Notes: a model not told the origin generated them from the letters alone. A stretch of DNA of 64,000 nt from Akebia trifoliata (GCA_017979445.1 CM030706.1:15672967-15736966); one strand, 5' to 3'; counted from the stretch's first letter, positions 35,565 through 46,710 are shown. Translations and numbers: made by a program.

Positions 35565-36161
35565 CTGGAAGCGCCCTCGATTCACGGGGTGCGCGGATCC
35601 ATTTTTGATTTTGAGCTTTGGGAGTCGCCACCTAGTTATTGCGGTCTAGGAACCGAATATCGACTCGAAACGGATAAAAAAATAACTAATCTACTTAAAA
35701 AAAATACTGAGTCCGGGGATCACATTACGAGGTTGGAAGGTGTTAGGCATCAAACCTGCCCGGCAAACGTCGCTCTCTACTAATTCCCACAAACGATTAC
35801 ATTACACAATAGACCAAAAATAACAAATAAGAAAATAGAAATATAATTACCTCGTGGATTACAACGATTCCCTCATTACTGGTGAAGAGTATCCTCATAT
35901 GTACTTCCTTACTATTCGTTCATCACCGGATCTGATTTATGATCTCCAAGTTGAGGTATCTTCTTCTTAGATTTATGAGTTTTCTGATTTTTGATGGATT
36001 TCAAGGTATTTTGAAAGGATTTTTTGAGTTAAAGTTGGGGTATGGATGTTAGGTAAGAAGTTAGGACTTCAAAATTAGGGTTTTGGGAAGGTTGGGGAAA
36101 TTTCTTGACCTACTTTTTCTAGGGTTTTCTCTTGGATACGAAAATAGGTTGTAGAGATCCT

Positions 36162-36169
36162 TATTTATA
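36162..36169 (-). promoter_or_regulatory. TATA box of B 5' LTR
   Basis: TATTTATA on the plus strand; about 260 bp downstream (LTR sense) of the TTGACY block. Confidence 0.65.
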
Positions 36170-36424
36170 GATTTTTTTAGGTGCTTTTTAAATAGAGTTA
36201 GTGTTTAATTAGAATTACATTAAATAGTTTTATAGTTTAATTAGAATTATTTCAGATAGAGTTAGTATTTAGTTAGAATTACATTAAATAGTTTTATAGT
36301 TTAATTAGAATTCTATTCGATAGTTTTAGAGTTTGATTAGAATTCTTTTAGATAGTTTTAGAGTTTAAGTATGTTTCTTTTAGATAGTTTTAGAGTTTGA
36401 TTAGAATTCTATTAGGGTTAGGAT

Positions 36425-36600
36425 TTGACTTTGGTCTTATTAGATTGATTAGGATTTTGACTTAAGTCTCACTTGATTGACTAGAATTTAGGATTTTGAC
36501 TTATGTCTTACTTGATTGACTAGATTTTAGGGTTTTGACCTAAGTCTTACTTGATTGACTAGAATTTATGATTTTGACTTAAGTCTTACTTGATTGAATT
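36425..36600 (-). repeat. TTGACY-rich tandem block of B 5' LTR
   Basis: Units of ~45 bp with TTTTGACTTAAGTC and GATTGACTAG; one unit has TTGACC. Eight TTGACY cores are visible. Confidence 0.7.
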
Positions 36601-37235
36601 TAATTTTAATTAGCATTTCATTTTACATTAATTAATGTTTTAATTATTAATTTAAGAATTTTTAATTAGTAAAATTGTAAAATTACCGTCTTACCATCGA
36701 AAAGGATTTTTTGTGTTTTAAGTCATTTTTCAATGTTCCAGGATGTTTTGGAATCAATTTTTCATAAGGAATTCAATGAAAATATTAGTTAGTATCATTT
36801 ATGAAATTTGTTTATGGGAAATGGTCGTAAATTTTATGAGGGGCATTTTCATAATTTTATCAAATTTTGTGAAAATTGGTGAAATGATTTATTTGGTTTT
36901 AATTTGTTATTTTGTGTTTGAAAGGGTTTTTCTAAGCGTAATGTAAGCTCTAAAGATGTTTTGAGGTTAGGGGTATTTTGGTAATTTGATCATTTTTTAG
37001 TGATTTTTATCGTAAAACTTCTTTTTATCTGCAAGATGATGATTTCTATATTTTTGGAATTATATTTTTCTAGTGTAGCGTGGTTTCTACAGTTTTGTTA
37101 GTTTGAGATACCTCATCCAAATTTTTGAAACATATTTGGTAACAAACAAAGTATTGGAATAACCATCCATCATTGGGAACCGTCACAATCGAGTTGACGA
37201 GTTGATTAATCAGGCGAGTGCAAAAATGGGGTTTC

Positions 37236-38030
37236 TAGGCACCGAAGATGACCCATAAGTCATTAAATGGGAATCTTGTTGACGATTGAGCTGAAAGAAG
37301 AGATGACAGAGTTCTTACAACAGTACCAAGATGTCTTCGTATGGTCCTATCAAAACATGCCCGATTTAGACACAGATCTAGTCGTCCACAAGTTACCTAT
37401 CAAATCGGGAAGCAAGTCAGTTAAGTAGAGATTACAAAGATTGAAATCAGAATGGACACTTAAGGTCAAGGGTGAAGTAATGAAATTGTTCCAAGTAGGA
37501 TTTTTCGTGGTATCCACCTACTTTGAGTGGCTCGCTAATGTCGTTCCTATGCCAAAGAAAGATGGAAAAGTACGCATGTGTGTGGACTACTGTGATCTGA
37601 ATAGAGTCAATCCTAAAGATAACCTTTTATTATCACACATCGACATTTTGGTCGATAATACAATGGGACACGGTATGTTCTCCTTCATGGATGGCTTCTT
37701 GGGTTACAATCAGATAAAAATAGCGGAAGAAAGTCAAGAGAAGACTGCATTCATTACACCTTAGGGCACCTTTCACTATAAGGTCATGCCATTCGGTCCC
37801 AAGAATGCTGGGGCAACTTACCAACGAGCCATTACTGTCTTATTTCATGACATGATCCATAAGGAAATAAAAGTATACATGGACGACATGATAGCCAAAT
37901 CGAATTTCGACGATGATCATCTGGTAAACTTGAAGAAACTGTTTGATCGATTAAGGAAGTATAGTTTAAGACTTAATTCGATAAAGTGTGTATTTTGAGT
38001 CACGTCAGGAAAGCTATTGGGGTTCATTGT
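37236..38030 (+). pseudogene. pol: O reverse transcriptase
   Basis: Resumes the O polyprotein after B with GTEDDP. The frame from 37441 onward shows WLANVVPMPKKDGKVRMCVD, LNRVNPKDNLLLSHID, FMDGFLGYNQIKI, VMPFGPKNAGATYQRA and KVYMDDMIAKS, so the Y-M-D-D catalytic motif is intact. A TAG at 37762 replaces the tryptophan codon before GTFHYKV, and a TGA lies at 37996. The frame itself is not shifted in this stretch. Confidence 0.88.
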
Positions 38031-39170
38031 CAATAGAAGAGGCATCGAAATCAATCCAGTTAAAACGAAGTACATTATAAATATGGAGCCACCCAAATTA
38101 GAGAAAGAAATCAGGAGATTCCTAAGAAGAATTCAGTACATTAGTAGGTTCATTGCACAACTCATGCCAATATGTGAGCTAGTATTCAAATTACTGAAGA
38201 AGAATGGGCCGAAAGAATGGAATAAAGACTGTTAGGAAGCTTTCGACAAGATCAAGAAATATTTACTTAACCCGTCTGTTCTAGTTCCTCCTATATTGGG
38301 TCGACCTCTCTTGATGTACTTCTCCATACAAGAAAACTCTATGGGTTGTGTACTAGGGCAACATGATGAAACTTGTCGAAAAGAGCGAGCCATCTATTAC
38401 CTTAACAAGAAGTTCACAAGTTACGAGGTAAACTATTCAACCCTCAAAAAGACGTAGTGTGCCCTCATCTAAGCATCCCAATGACTACGCCACTACTTGC
38501 TTAGTTATTCGACTATGCTCATTACTCGAATAGATCCTTTGAAGTATCTATTTGAGAAGTTGGCACTCAAAGGACGCAGTGCAAAATGGCAACTACTGTT
38601 ATCTAAGTTCAACATTACCTATGTCATTCAAAAGGCCATTAAAGGACAAACCATTGCTGACCATTTAGCGGAGCACCCTTTACCCGACTATAAGTCGTTA
38701 AAGATAAATTTTCCTGATGAAGCTATTTTGTTTGCCGAAATCGAAGATGACGATAAAGACAAAAGTTGGATGATGTACTTTGATGGAGTAGTAAATCAAA
38801 AGGAAAATAGAATTGGGGCAGTCCTAGTCCAGTCAGACGGAACTCATATCCTTATTGCAGTTAGATTAAGGTTTCAGTGTTCCAACAACGAAGCCGAGTA
38901 TGAAACATGCATTGTGGGGTTGAAAGAAGTAATCAAACTCGAAGTAGATGAAATAGATTTATTAGAAGACTCGAGTCTGGTAGTTTCCAAGACAACGAGA
39001 GAATGCAAGACTCTAGAACAGAGGTTAGTTCTGTATCATGAGTATCTCGAGGACTTAAGCTCAAATTTTTCTCGAAGCTCATTTACTTATATGCCGAGGG
39101 CTAACAACCAGTTTGCAGACACATTGGCTACTTTGCCTCAATGATCAGCATCTCCGAAGATATTATAGTC
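38031..39170 (+). pseudogene. O RNase H and second RNase H
   Basis: Same frame as the RT. The first RNase H includes NSMGCVLGQHDETCRKERAI and YYLNKKFTSYE, with stops at 38233 and about 38456-38484. The second, archaeal-type RNase H (about 38760-39144) has MMYFDGVVNQ, CSNNEAEYET, LLEDSSLVVS and NNQFADTLA: the D-E-D-D residues can all be read. Two RNase H domains in tandem place O in the Tat lineage. Confidence 0.85.
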
Positions 39171-40507
39171 GACCCTCTTGAGATTGGTATTCAAGACAAG
39201 CCAGCATATTGCTTGCCTATGAAGATTGAAAAACCTGAGGAAAACCATAGTATTCAGACATCAAGGCATTCTTAGAGGACCGAACTTTCCCACACAATAC
39301 CACAACAACTTACCAAAAGACTATTTAGAGGTTGGCAGGACAATTTTTCTTAAGTAGTGGAGTCTTATACAAAAAGTCACACCATGAGGTCCTCCTCAGG
39401 TGTGTAATAGAAACAAAAGTTCAACGTTTAATCGAGATCATGTACGGTGGAGTTTGTGAACCTCACATGAATAGACATATTCTCGCAAAGAAAATTATGA
39501 TAATAGGTTACTAATGGATGACTATGGAGAGTGACGGGTATCAACATGTTCAAAAGTATCACTAGTGTCAAATCTATGCCAATAAAATCAATGCGTCACC
39601 TTCAGAGTTGCACAACATAACGTCTCCCAGGTCCTTCTCACTCTAGGGCATGGATGTCATCGGACAGATCAACCCTCAAGCTTCCAATGGGCATCGTTTC
39701 ATCTTGGTTTCCATCGACTACTTTACAAAATGGGTAAAAGTCGCATCCTACACCAATCTTACGAAGGACAACATCTTGAAGTTTGTGAAGAACAACATCA
39801 TATGTCGATACGACCTTCCAAGTTGAATAATAACTGATAACGCCAAGAATCTCAAGAACAAAGACATGTCCAAGATATGTAAGGATTTTCACATCACCCA
39901 TCACAACTCAGTCATTTATAGACCAAGGATGAATGAAGCAGTCGAAGCCGCCAACAAAAACATCAAGAAGATTATCGAGAAAATGATCGTCACTTATAAG
40001 GATTGGCATGAGATGTTACCCTTCGCTCTACATGCTTATAGAACGTCAATCCGAACTTCGACTAGGGAATACCTTATTCATTGATTTATGGAATGGAAGT
40101 AGTTATGCCCGTTGAAGTCAAGATTTCCTTCCTTCTGATCTTAAAAGAAGTTGAATTAGAGGAGGCAGAATGGGTCCAAACCTGATTAGACCAGTTGAAC
40201 TTAATAGGAAAAAAATGACTTTCAGTAATCTATCATGGGTAAACTTATCAACGGAGAATAGTACGAGCTTATAACAAGAAGGTTCGACCTAGAGAGTTCT
40301 CATAAGGAGACCTAGGTCTGAAAAAGATTTTATCGATACAAGAAGATGCAAGAGGAAAGTTTCATCCAAATTATGAGGGGCCATTTGTAGTCAAAGAGGT
40401 ATTGCTTGGGGGAGCGCTGATTCTCATAGAGATGGACTGGGAAGCCTTTTCGCAACCGATCAATGCTGACACTGTTAAAAAATATTACACTTATAGTCAT
40501 CCATGAA
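39171..40507 (+). pseudogene. int: O integrase
   Basis: The frame shifts before 39332. The zinc finger keeps both histidines (GVCEPHMNRHILAKK) but the first cysteine of the C-x2-C pair reads tyrosine (QKYH, stop, CQ). The core shows GMDVIGQINPQASNG, IITDNAKNLKNKD and MNEAVEAANKNIKKI, so D-D-E is readable. A stop at 39824 and a frameshift near 40075 break it. The C-terminal part runs to QPINADTVKKYY and a stop near 40505. Confidence 0.85.
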
Positions 40508-41329
40508 ATGAAGAGAGACCATCTTTCTACTACCTGTACAATTATTTACCCTTAGTTAACCCTTTTTGAGCCATCACATTCATTTGTTAACCTAGGACCG
40601 AGGCAAGTCATCGCCATCAGGGAAATAAAAAAATTCTATCAAAAGTTAAAACAAAAATACAAAAGTATACTCCTGGCCCGCATGAGGATAAACTGTGAAC
40701 GGTTAAAAGTATAAAAAAATCAAAAAGTCAAAATCCTCGAATACTTGATCTCAAGCTAGACCCAAATCTCTCACTTAAACGAGTTCGTGAGATGCTGGGA
40801 GGAGACATAGATCATACTTTCAAAATAAAAATAGACAAATCTCATGTCCATTCTATCCCTTAGTAAATCCAGATTCAACCTTTCTTATCCTTTCGCAACC
40901 ATAGCCTAAGCCTACTTTTCGTCATATTTAAAGTCCTCTCAAATAAGGAAATGGTTCAAGGTAACTCAATCACGATGGAAGCATGTCATGAAAAATATCA
41001 TCAAGGCATAGTTGATTCTGCTACTTAATTCAAATTTCAAGCCGCCAAAGTCGTTGGAAGAACCGAGAGGGGAGGTCAAGTCAAATATTTTTAAAAAAAT
41101 GACTTAAAGTATAGTGTCATTGATCTTGAAGCTCAACTTGAGTCACTGCACCATGAAAATCGTTGGAAGAACTCGAGAGGGGAGTCCAGATCTGTTACTC
41201 AAGAAAGAACGCCACTAGAAGAATAGAATATTCGATTTCGCAGCTCAACTTGAGTCATCAAGCCACGAAGGGCATAAAAAAATCAAAAAGCGGTTCAAAA
41301 TGAAAATTTATAAAGTAAGCATAGACTGA

Positions 41330-41450
41330 AAGGGCATAGTGAAAACCTGAAAGGGTGCTGTAAGTAAAAAAATTAGTCTATGGCAAGATCAAAACCATCG
41401 ACACGATAAAAATCCAAAAAGAGTATCGATGTGCAAAAATGTGGAAATCG
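41330..41450 (+). repeat. Post-integrase hairpins of O
   Basis: CGATA…TATCG arms around AAAATCCAAAAAGAG near 41400, and a weaker copy GGGCATAGTGAAAACCTGAAAGGG near 41331 in which pairing is lost. They match the hairpins of D at 48410-48545. Confidence 0.65.
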
Positions 41451-41946
41451 GATCTGGTGAAAATTGTAATTGGCCCCGGGGCAAAAATGAAAAAAAAAAT
41501 TAAAAAAATATTTTAAAAAAAATAACTCCTGGCCCGCACGAGTATAAATTGTGAATGGCAAAAATCTCGAAGTCCTCAATGTTCCAACAGATACAACGAA
41601 GATAACTCAATCAAAATCTTCAGTCTCGAGGATGACTCTGAAGATGCTAAGGATTAGCTGAGACTTGTATCCTCGGCATTTGGCAAAAGCACCATGACCG
41701 TTGACGTTTAGAGTCGTCAAACACTAGTCTGTCACAGATTATTTGACAAAGGCAATCTTTTAAAACCTAAAACAAGAAAAATATACATCATCAAAATTAT
41801 TATTTTTGGCCTATGATAAAGAATCTAGGATTTTTTTTAAATCATGAGTTTTCGAAAGTAGTAGATAATCTGAGGCCACTACGTAAAAAATCTATTTCAT
41901 TCATTTCAAATAGTACTACATCACCCTCCTTAAAAGTAGGGTACAA

Positions 41947-41951
41947 GAAGG
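41947..41951. repeat. Target site duplication of S2, left (GAAGG)
   Basis: Matches GAAGG at 44335-44339. Confidence 0.95.
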
Positions 41952-44334
41952 TGTAGATACATGGTTCTCAATTATGAGGGCCACATCTACTAAGGTTTGG
42001 AGTCGTCATCATTCATGTTGTAAAAGGGTGTAAATGGTCACCCGATGTATCTTTTTTAAATAAATGTCATTTTTGTCATTTAATGACTCTCGATGGATAA
42101 GATACCAATCAACCTCGAGATCAGGGTAAGAGGCTCGATTGAAAAAAATGGAAGGTGTTAGGCACTCTTTTCTCCCCTCCAAGTAGCGGTAACCTCAACT
42201 TAACTCGATCATTTCGATTAAAAAATACGAAAAATAAAGTGTCACGTGTCGTGCATTTGTACCCTAAATAGGGATTTGTTTTTGGCTTTAGCCTGTAAGG
42301 ATCATCTCATTAAAAAAAATGATCCTAAAGGGCATTAGCCTTAGACGTAGTTAATATTAAAAAAAATGTTGGCTAAGGTTTCGGATCCATTCTCATAGGT
42401 TGAGAAGAATTCAAATTCCAACTTGCCTCAAAATAGTTTTTTATGATTAAAATCGATTTTATTTTTGAAAGGGGTTACAACCCTTATACTTTCAATTTGA
42501 CTGAAGTCCAATCTACCGGAGATAAAGGAGGAGAGTATTACATCTTAGAGGTCTTGTAAAACAAAAATAAATAAAAGAATGGGATAGTAGAAGAGGAAGA
42601 TGGAGAGGGTAGAGAAGAAGAGGGGGGGAAATTTGCTTTGACCCACCTTGAATCTTCAATCTTGTTTTTCTTTCTTTTCTTCTTCTTCTTCTTCAATGTC
42701 TTCTAAGGTCCTTAGTAGAATGTGAGAATATATTTTTCTTTTTAGAAGATTAGTGTGAAAATAAAGAAGAGATGAGTAGAGAGTAGATTTCTTAATGAGA
42801 CTTGGTAAGGATTTTTTATAGTGAGAGTTGGTAGGGGAGAATTGGTAAGACTTGGTAACCATTTTTGGAAGGGAAGGGGGTATTTATAGGTGTTTGGAGG
42901 ATATTTTAGGGGTATAATGGGGTAGATTATTGGGAGAATAGAGAATTGCATAAGTTTTAAAGATGAGGGATATAAAATTTATGGATGGAATGAGGGTAAT
43001 TCTATAAGGAAGGTAAGTGGGTTATGTTTTGATCCAAATGATTTGGATCTTACTCAATCCATTTGGGTAGAGTGTTTGGTGAGATGAGGTGAGTGATGTG
43101 TGATGAAAATAATAGGGGGTGTAAGGTGTTACGTGTTGGATTGAGTGTTGGATGAGGGGTGTAAGGTGTTACGTATTTGATTGAGTGTTGGGTTTGTTGA
43201 GGAGGTGAGGTGTTTAGTTTAGGAGAATGGATTGTGTAAGAGGTTAGGTGTTCGGGTTTTTGAAAAAATTGAGGGGATGATGACATGTGACAAAAAGAAT
43301 GAGAGATGGGTTGATTAAATGAATTGATTGGTGAGGGTAGGTATTTGATTGAAGATAAGGAGTCTTGGTTGTGTTTAAAAGAATGGGTTTTTGTAAGAAA
43401 TGATGAGGGGAGGTGTGGGTTATGATGTGAGTTGGTAGAGTGATTAGAGAAAGGTGATGGGTTAGGGTGTAGGGGATATTGATTGTGATGTGGGTGGTTG
43501 ATGATGTTAGAGAAGGTGAGGTGGGTAGGTTAGGGAAGGGTATGGGTTGAGATGATTTTTGGAGAGAGATGATGTGAGTAGATGAATGTTAAAGAAAAGT
43601 TATGGAAGTTGGTGGTTAGATGAGGGAGGTGAGAGGGAACGATGACATGTGTCATTTTTTATGATAAACGGGTAATTGGTTGATGTGGGTTGTAATTAAT
43701 GGGTTATGGGTTGTGGATTGGAGATGGATTGGATATGGGTAAGAGTTTGTGGGCTTTAGTGTATTGGGCTTGGGTTGTGAAAGGTTTGGGGATTGGGTAG
43801 GAGGGTTTTAGGAATGAGTTTTTGAGGGTGGGTAGGTTTTAGGGTATAGGTGATATGGGATTAAATTTAGGTTAGGGGTAAACTGAGAAATTAATTTTGG
43901 AAAGTTGAAGGTTTTGTGGGCTCTAAATAGGCTTAGGGTTTTTTTTTAGATTCGAAGGTGGAGCGATGGAGCAGTGGAGGGTAGTAGGTATCCCAAGTCT
44001 TATTTTACATCTTTTTATCCATTTAGGGATTTTTGGAATCATTGGATTCATCAAAATGCCACGTGTTGGCAACTTGGGCTTTTTAAGCCCGTTGGCGACT
44101 TTTATTGAAATTCAGTATTTTTGATTTCGAAAGCGAAATGGGTAAGATGAGGGGTACACCAAATCTATTTGGGTGGGTCCACTAGATCATCAAGGGGTCT
44201 TACCATGCCTCAAATTGATCAAAATGTCGTATTTCATTGATTTGGGCCTTTTAGGCCTGTTGGCAACCTTTGTTGAAAAATCGATATTTTTGGGCCCTTT
44301 CGAGTGAAGGCCCGTTCAAATTAGGGTGTCTACA
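41952..44334 (-). mobile_element. Solo LTR S2, family 2
   Basis: 2,383 bp on the minus strand; LTR start TGTAGACACCC (reverse) ends at 44334, LTR end GTATCTACA (reverse) begins at 41952. GAAGG on both sides and no internal region identify it as a solo LTR. Visible parts: TATA box TATTTATA at 42881-42888, GGAAGGTGTTAGGCAC at about 42149, and the palindrome TGACATGTGTCA near 43642 with a variant near 43281. It gives the full length of the LTR of which D keeps only parts. Confidence 0.95.
42881..42888 (-). promoter_or_regulatory. TATA box of S2
   Basis: TATTTATA on the plus strand, downstream in LTR sense of the two TGACATGTG palindromes. Confidence 0.6.
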
Positions 44335-44339
44335 GAAGG
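44335..44339. repeat. Target site duplication of S2, right (GAAGG)
   Basis: Second copy of the S2 duplication; O sequence resumes. Confidence 0.95.
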
Positions 44340-44488
44340 AATAACAATCAAGGAACCATTCAAGAATTTCCCTGGGAAGCGTAGTAGGCATCAAGTCTAT
44401 CATCTAGGGCTTTGATCTGAGTAGCTTCGTCAATGATGATTCTCTCCACATCTAAGGCATGATGACATACCAAATTCTCAAATATCAT

Positions 44489-44493
44489 ACCAT
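44489..44493. repeat. Presumed target duplication of C, left (ACCAT)
   Basis: The five bases before the C 3' LTR. The partner copy lies beyond the window. Confidence 0.5.
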
Positions 44494-45730
44494 TGAAAGC
44501 GCCCTAAATCCGTGGGGTGCGCGGATCCGCTTTTGACCCTTGAGGTTTGGGAGTCGCCACCTAGTTATTATGGTTTAGGAACCAAACTGACTCTAAAATG
44601 GATAATGAACTAATCTACTATAGAAAATCTGAATCCAGGGATCATGTTACGGGGTTGGAAGGTGTTAGGCACCAACCCCGCCCGGCCATTGCCGGTCTCT
44701 ACTTATCCTAAATAAATCTACATCGCCAATGACAAACCTAGATTAAAAAATAATGAAAAATCTTACCTTCGATCTGTAAAAGTGATATTCCCTCAGATCT
44801 GGTAAAAACGGCTCCTTGTACCGTATTCCTCACTTCGTTCTATCTCAGGATCTGATTTCTGATTTCTGATCTCCGAGGTAAGGTATCTCCTTCTTGGATC
44901 TGGGTGCTTCGAATTTGTTGTGGATTTTTGGGATGTTTTTGAGAGGTTTTTGGGTGTTTTTTAGGCTAAAATCGGAGTAAGGGTGTTAGGGAAAGAGTTG
45001 GGGCTCCAAAATTAGGATTTTGGGGAGGTTGTGGAGGCTTCTTCACCTACTTTTTCTAGGGTTTTTTTCTTTTATACGAAAATAGGGTGTGGAGGCTCCT
45101 ATTTATAAAGTTTTTAGAAGCATTAGGATTTGATTAGGGTTTCTTTTAGGGTTTCAATTAGGGTTTTGACTTAGTCTTTAGGGTTTTAGGATTTTGACTT
45201 TAGTCTTATGAGATTGACTTAATTAGTTTAGACTAGGGTTTTGACTTAGGGTTTTGAATTTAGTCTTATGAGATTGACTTGATTAGTTTAGATTAGGGTT
45301 TTGATTTAGGGTTTTGACTTTAGTCTTATAAGATTGACTTTAATACTTGACTCTAGTTTTACTTAATTGACTTTAATTTTGACTTTAGTCTTATTTGATT
45401 GACTTTAATATACTGAGTTTAGTCTTGCTTAATTGACTTTAAATTTTTGGAGAACCCCCTTCTATTATATTTTGATTCTTTGGACCCCAGAATGGAGGGG
45501 TCATTAAAGAAATATCTTGTGAACCATCAACCATTTTCTTGAAAGCCTGATTGATCAATTTTTTGATTTAAATCTTATAATTAATTTTATTAATGTTTCA
45601 CTTTACATTATTTAATGATTTATTTATTAATTTCTAAATTTTTAATTATTAAAATTATGAAATTACCATTTTGCCCTCGGAGAGGATTTTTTACGTTTTA
45701 AGTCGTTTTTCAATGTTCCAGGATGTTTTG
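44494..45730 (-). repeat. C 3' LTR, truncated
   Basis: Begins TGAAAGCGCC (LTR end, reverse) and carries GGAAGGTGTTAGGCACC (near 44656), TATTTATA (45100-45107) and the TTGACY block (about 45125-45430). It stops at GGATGTTTTG, where all other family-1 LTRs continue with GAATCAATTTTTC; the next base belongs to a family-2 LTR. Confidence 0.9.
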
Positions 45731-46693
45731 AGGGTTGGATGTGGGATTTTTTCATTAGTGCTTGTGTGAGATTGAGAGTGATGGGATTTTTATAGAGGTT
45801 GTGGGTTATTTGAGGGGTAGAGTTGGGTGAATCATGAGAAGTGGTTAGAATGGTGTGGGGTTTAAAAGAAGGGTATGTGTAAATTGATGGGGTTGGTTTG
45901 AGGGTATTTATGTAAGAAGGTTAAATGGGTGAGTTTTAACTCAAATGGTTTGGATCCAACCCAACCCATTTGGGTTGAGTGTTTGGTGAGGTGAGGTGTT
46001 TTAAGGTAGTAATTGTGATTTAAATGATGTTTGATTTAAGAGAATGAGTGATTTAATGAGGTGGTTGATGATATTTTGGGAGGGTGAGGGAGATGATGAC
46101 ATGTGTCAAAGTGGGTGGAAATGAAAGGTTGAGATGAATTGATATGAAAGGATGGGTGTTTGATTTGAGAGGATGGGTATAGTGTAGATTGTAGAGATAG
46201 GTTTTTGGGAATGATGGGAGTAGATTAGGGGAGGGTGAGTGATAGGTTATAAGTGTTTGATTTGAGAGAATGGATAGGATAGGTTAGGGTAGGGTTATGG
46301 GTTGAATTAATTTTTGGAGAGAAGTAATGGAGTTGGTTGGTTGCAGATGAGGGAGGTGAGATGGGGGTGATGACATGTGTCACACCTTGATGATTGTGGT
46401 GATTGGTGTGATGTTGGATTGGGTTGAGTTGGATTTGGGTAATGAATTGGGTTTTGGGTAATGAATTGGACTTTGGGTTTTGGGCTTTGGTAATGGATTG
46501 AGTTAAGTTGGGTTTAGAAGGATGGGAAGAGATTTGGTCCGTGGGCCACGTGAGAGGCCTTAGGCCATTTATTGAAAATAAGATGACAAAATACGTTGTA
46601 TTTTTTGTAGGTTTGGGCCTCGGAGTCCATTCCAATTTTTGTTATTTTTGGGGCACTTTCCGTCGAGGGCCCGGTCAAATTTGGGTGTCTACA
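45731..46693 (-). repeat. D 3' LTR, 5' part only
   Basis: From the LTR start (TGTAGACACCC, reverse, ending 46693) to a break at 45731. It aligns with 54194-55139, mostly with small insertions and deletions. It carries two TGACATGTGTCA palindromes (about 46097 and 46372). Confidence 0.9.
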
Positions 46694-46710
46694 GCTGCCC
46701 CTCTTTGCAG
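46694..46710 (-). promoter_or_regulatory. D polypurine tract
   Basis: GCTGCCCCTCTTTGCAG on the plus strand; GCAAAGAGGGGCAGC in element sense, directly before the 3' LTR. Confidence 0.85.

Larger units (their letters stand above)
20414..37235 (-). mobile_element. Element B, family 1, full-length Ogre-like element inserted in O
   Basis: 16,822 bp on the minus strand: 5' LTR on the right, PBS, leader, ORF1, gag, protease, RT, RNase H, second RNase H, integrase, tandem array and 3' LTR on the left. It is flanked by TTAGG and TAGG and interrupts O between codons of one conserved acidic segment. The extra ORF upstream of gag and the size fit Ogre elements. All genes carry stops or frameshifts. Confidence 0.92.
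35566..37235 (-). repeat. B 5' LTR
   Basis: 1,670 bp. The terminal TGAAAG (reverse) has become TGGAAG, and the LTR start at the right edge is eroded to GGGGTTTC. TATA box at 36162-36169, TTGACY-rich block at 36425-36600 with eight cores in about 185 bp, GGAAGGTGTTAGGCA motif near 35737. Confidence 0.9.
40508..41951 (+). other. O region downstream of integrase
   Basis: Non-coding in the sense direction and similar to the D region 47930-49358 read in reverse. Shared parts include CCTGGCCCGCA(T/C)GAG, GACTTGAGTCA-like palindromes (AAGTTGAG motifs near 41130-41260) and hairpins at 41330-41450. The last part matches the downstream flank of the antisense ORF in D. S2 is inserted at its end. Confidence 0.7.
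1..44493 (+). mobile_element. Outermost Ty3/gypsy Tat-type element O, split by four insertions
   Basis: O is the host of all other elements seen. Its parts are 1-5889, 18479-20413, 37236-41951 and 44335-44493. In order they hold a partial 5' LTR, primer-binding site, leader, gag, protease, linker, RT, RNase H, second RNase H, integrase, 3' non-coding region and part of an antisense ORF. Its 3' LTR is not in the window and should lie beyond element C. The reading frame of O runs on cleanly across the sites of A and B once each insertion and one copy of its target duplication are ignored. The pol resembles that of element D, so O belongs near family 2, although its LTR has diverged. It carries many stop codons and is the oldest element here. 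Confidence 0.85.
44335..44493 (-). pseudogene. O antisense ORF, C-terminal fragment
   Basis: On the minus strand an open frame enters from C's insertion site and reads VERIIIDEATQIKALDDRL then DAYYASQGNS and a stop near 44369. A related stretch, VVVMRQAARIHALEDTL, occurs in D at about 47845-47895 on the plus strand, i.e. also antisense to pol. Antisense ORFs after integrase are known from Tat-lineage elements such as Grande and Retand. No function is known to me. It is cut upstream by C. Confidence 0.55.

Noticed and set aside
42656..43286. ORFs of 68-78 codons on the minus strand in S2
   Set aside because: They lie inside a solo LTR and show only low-complexity composition.
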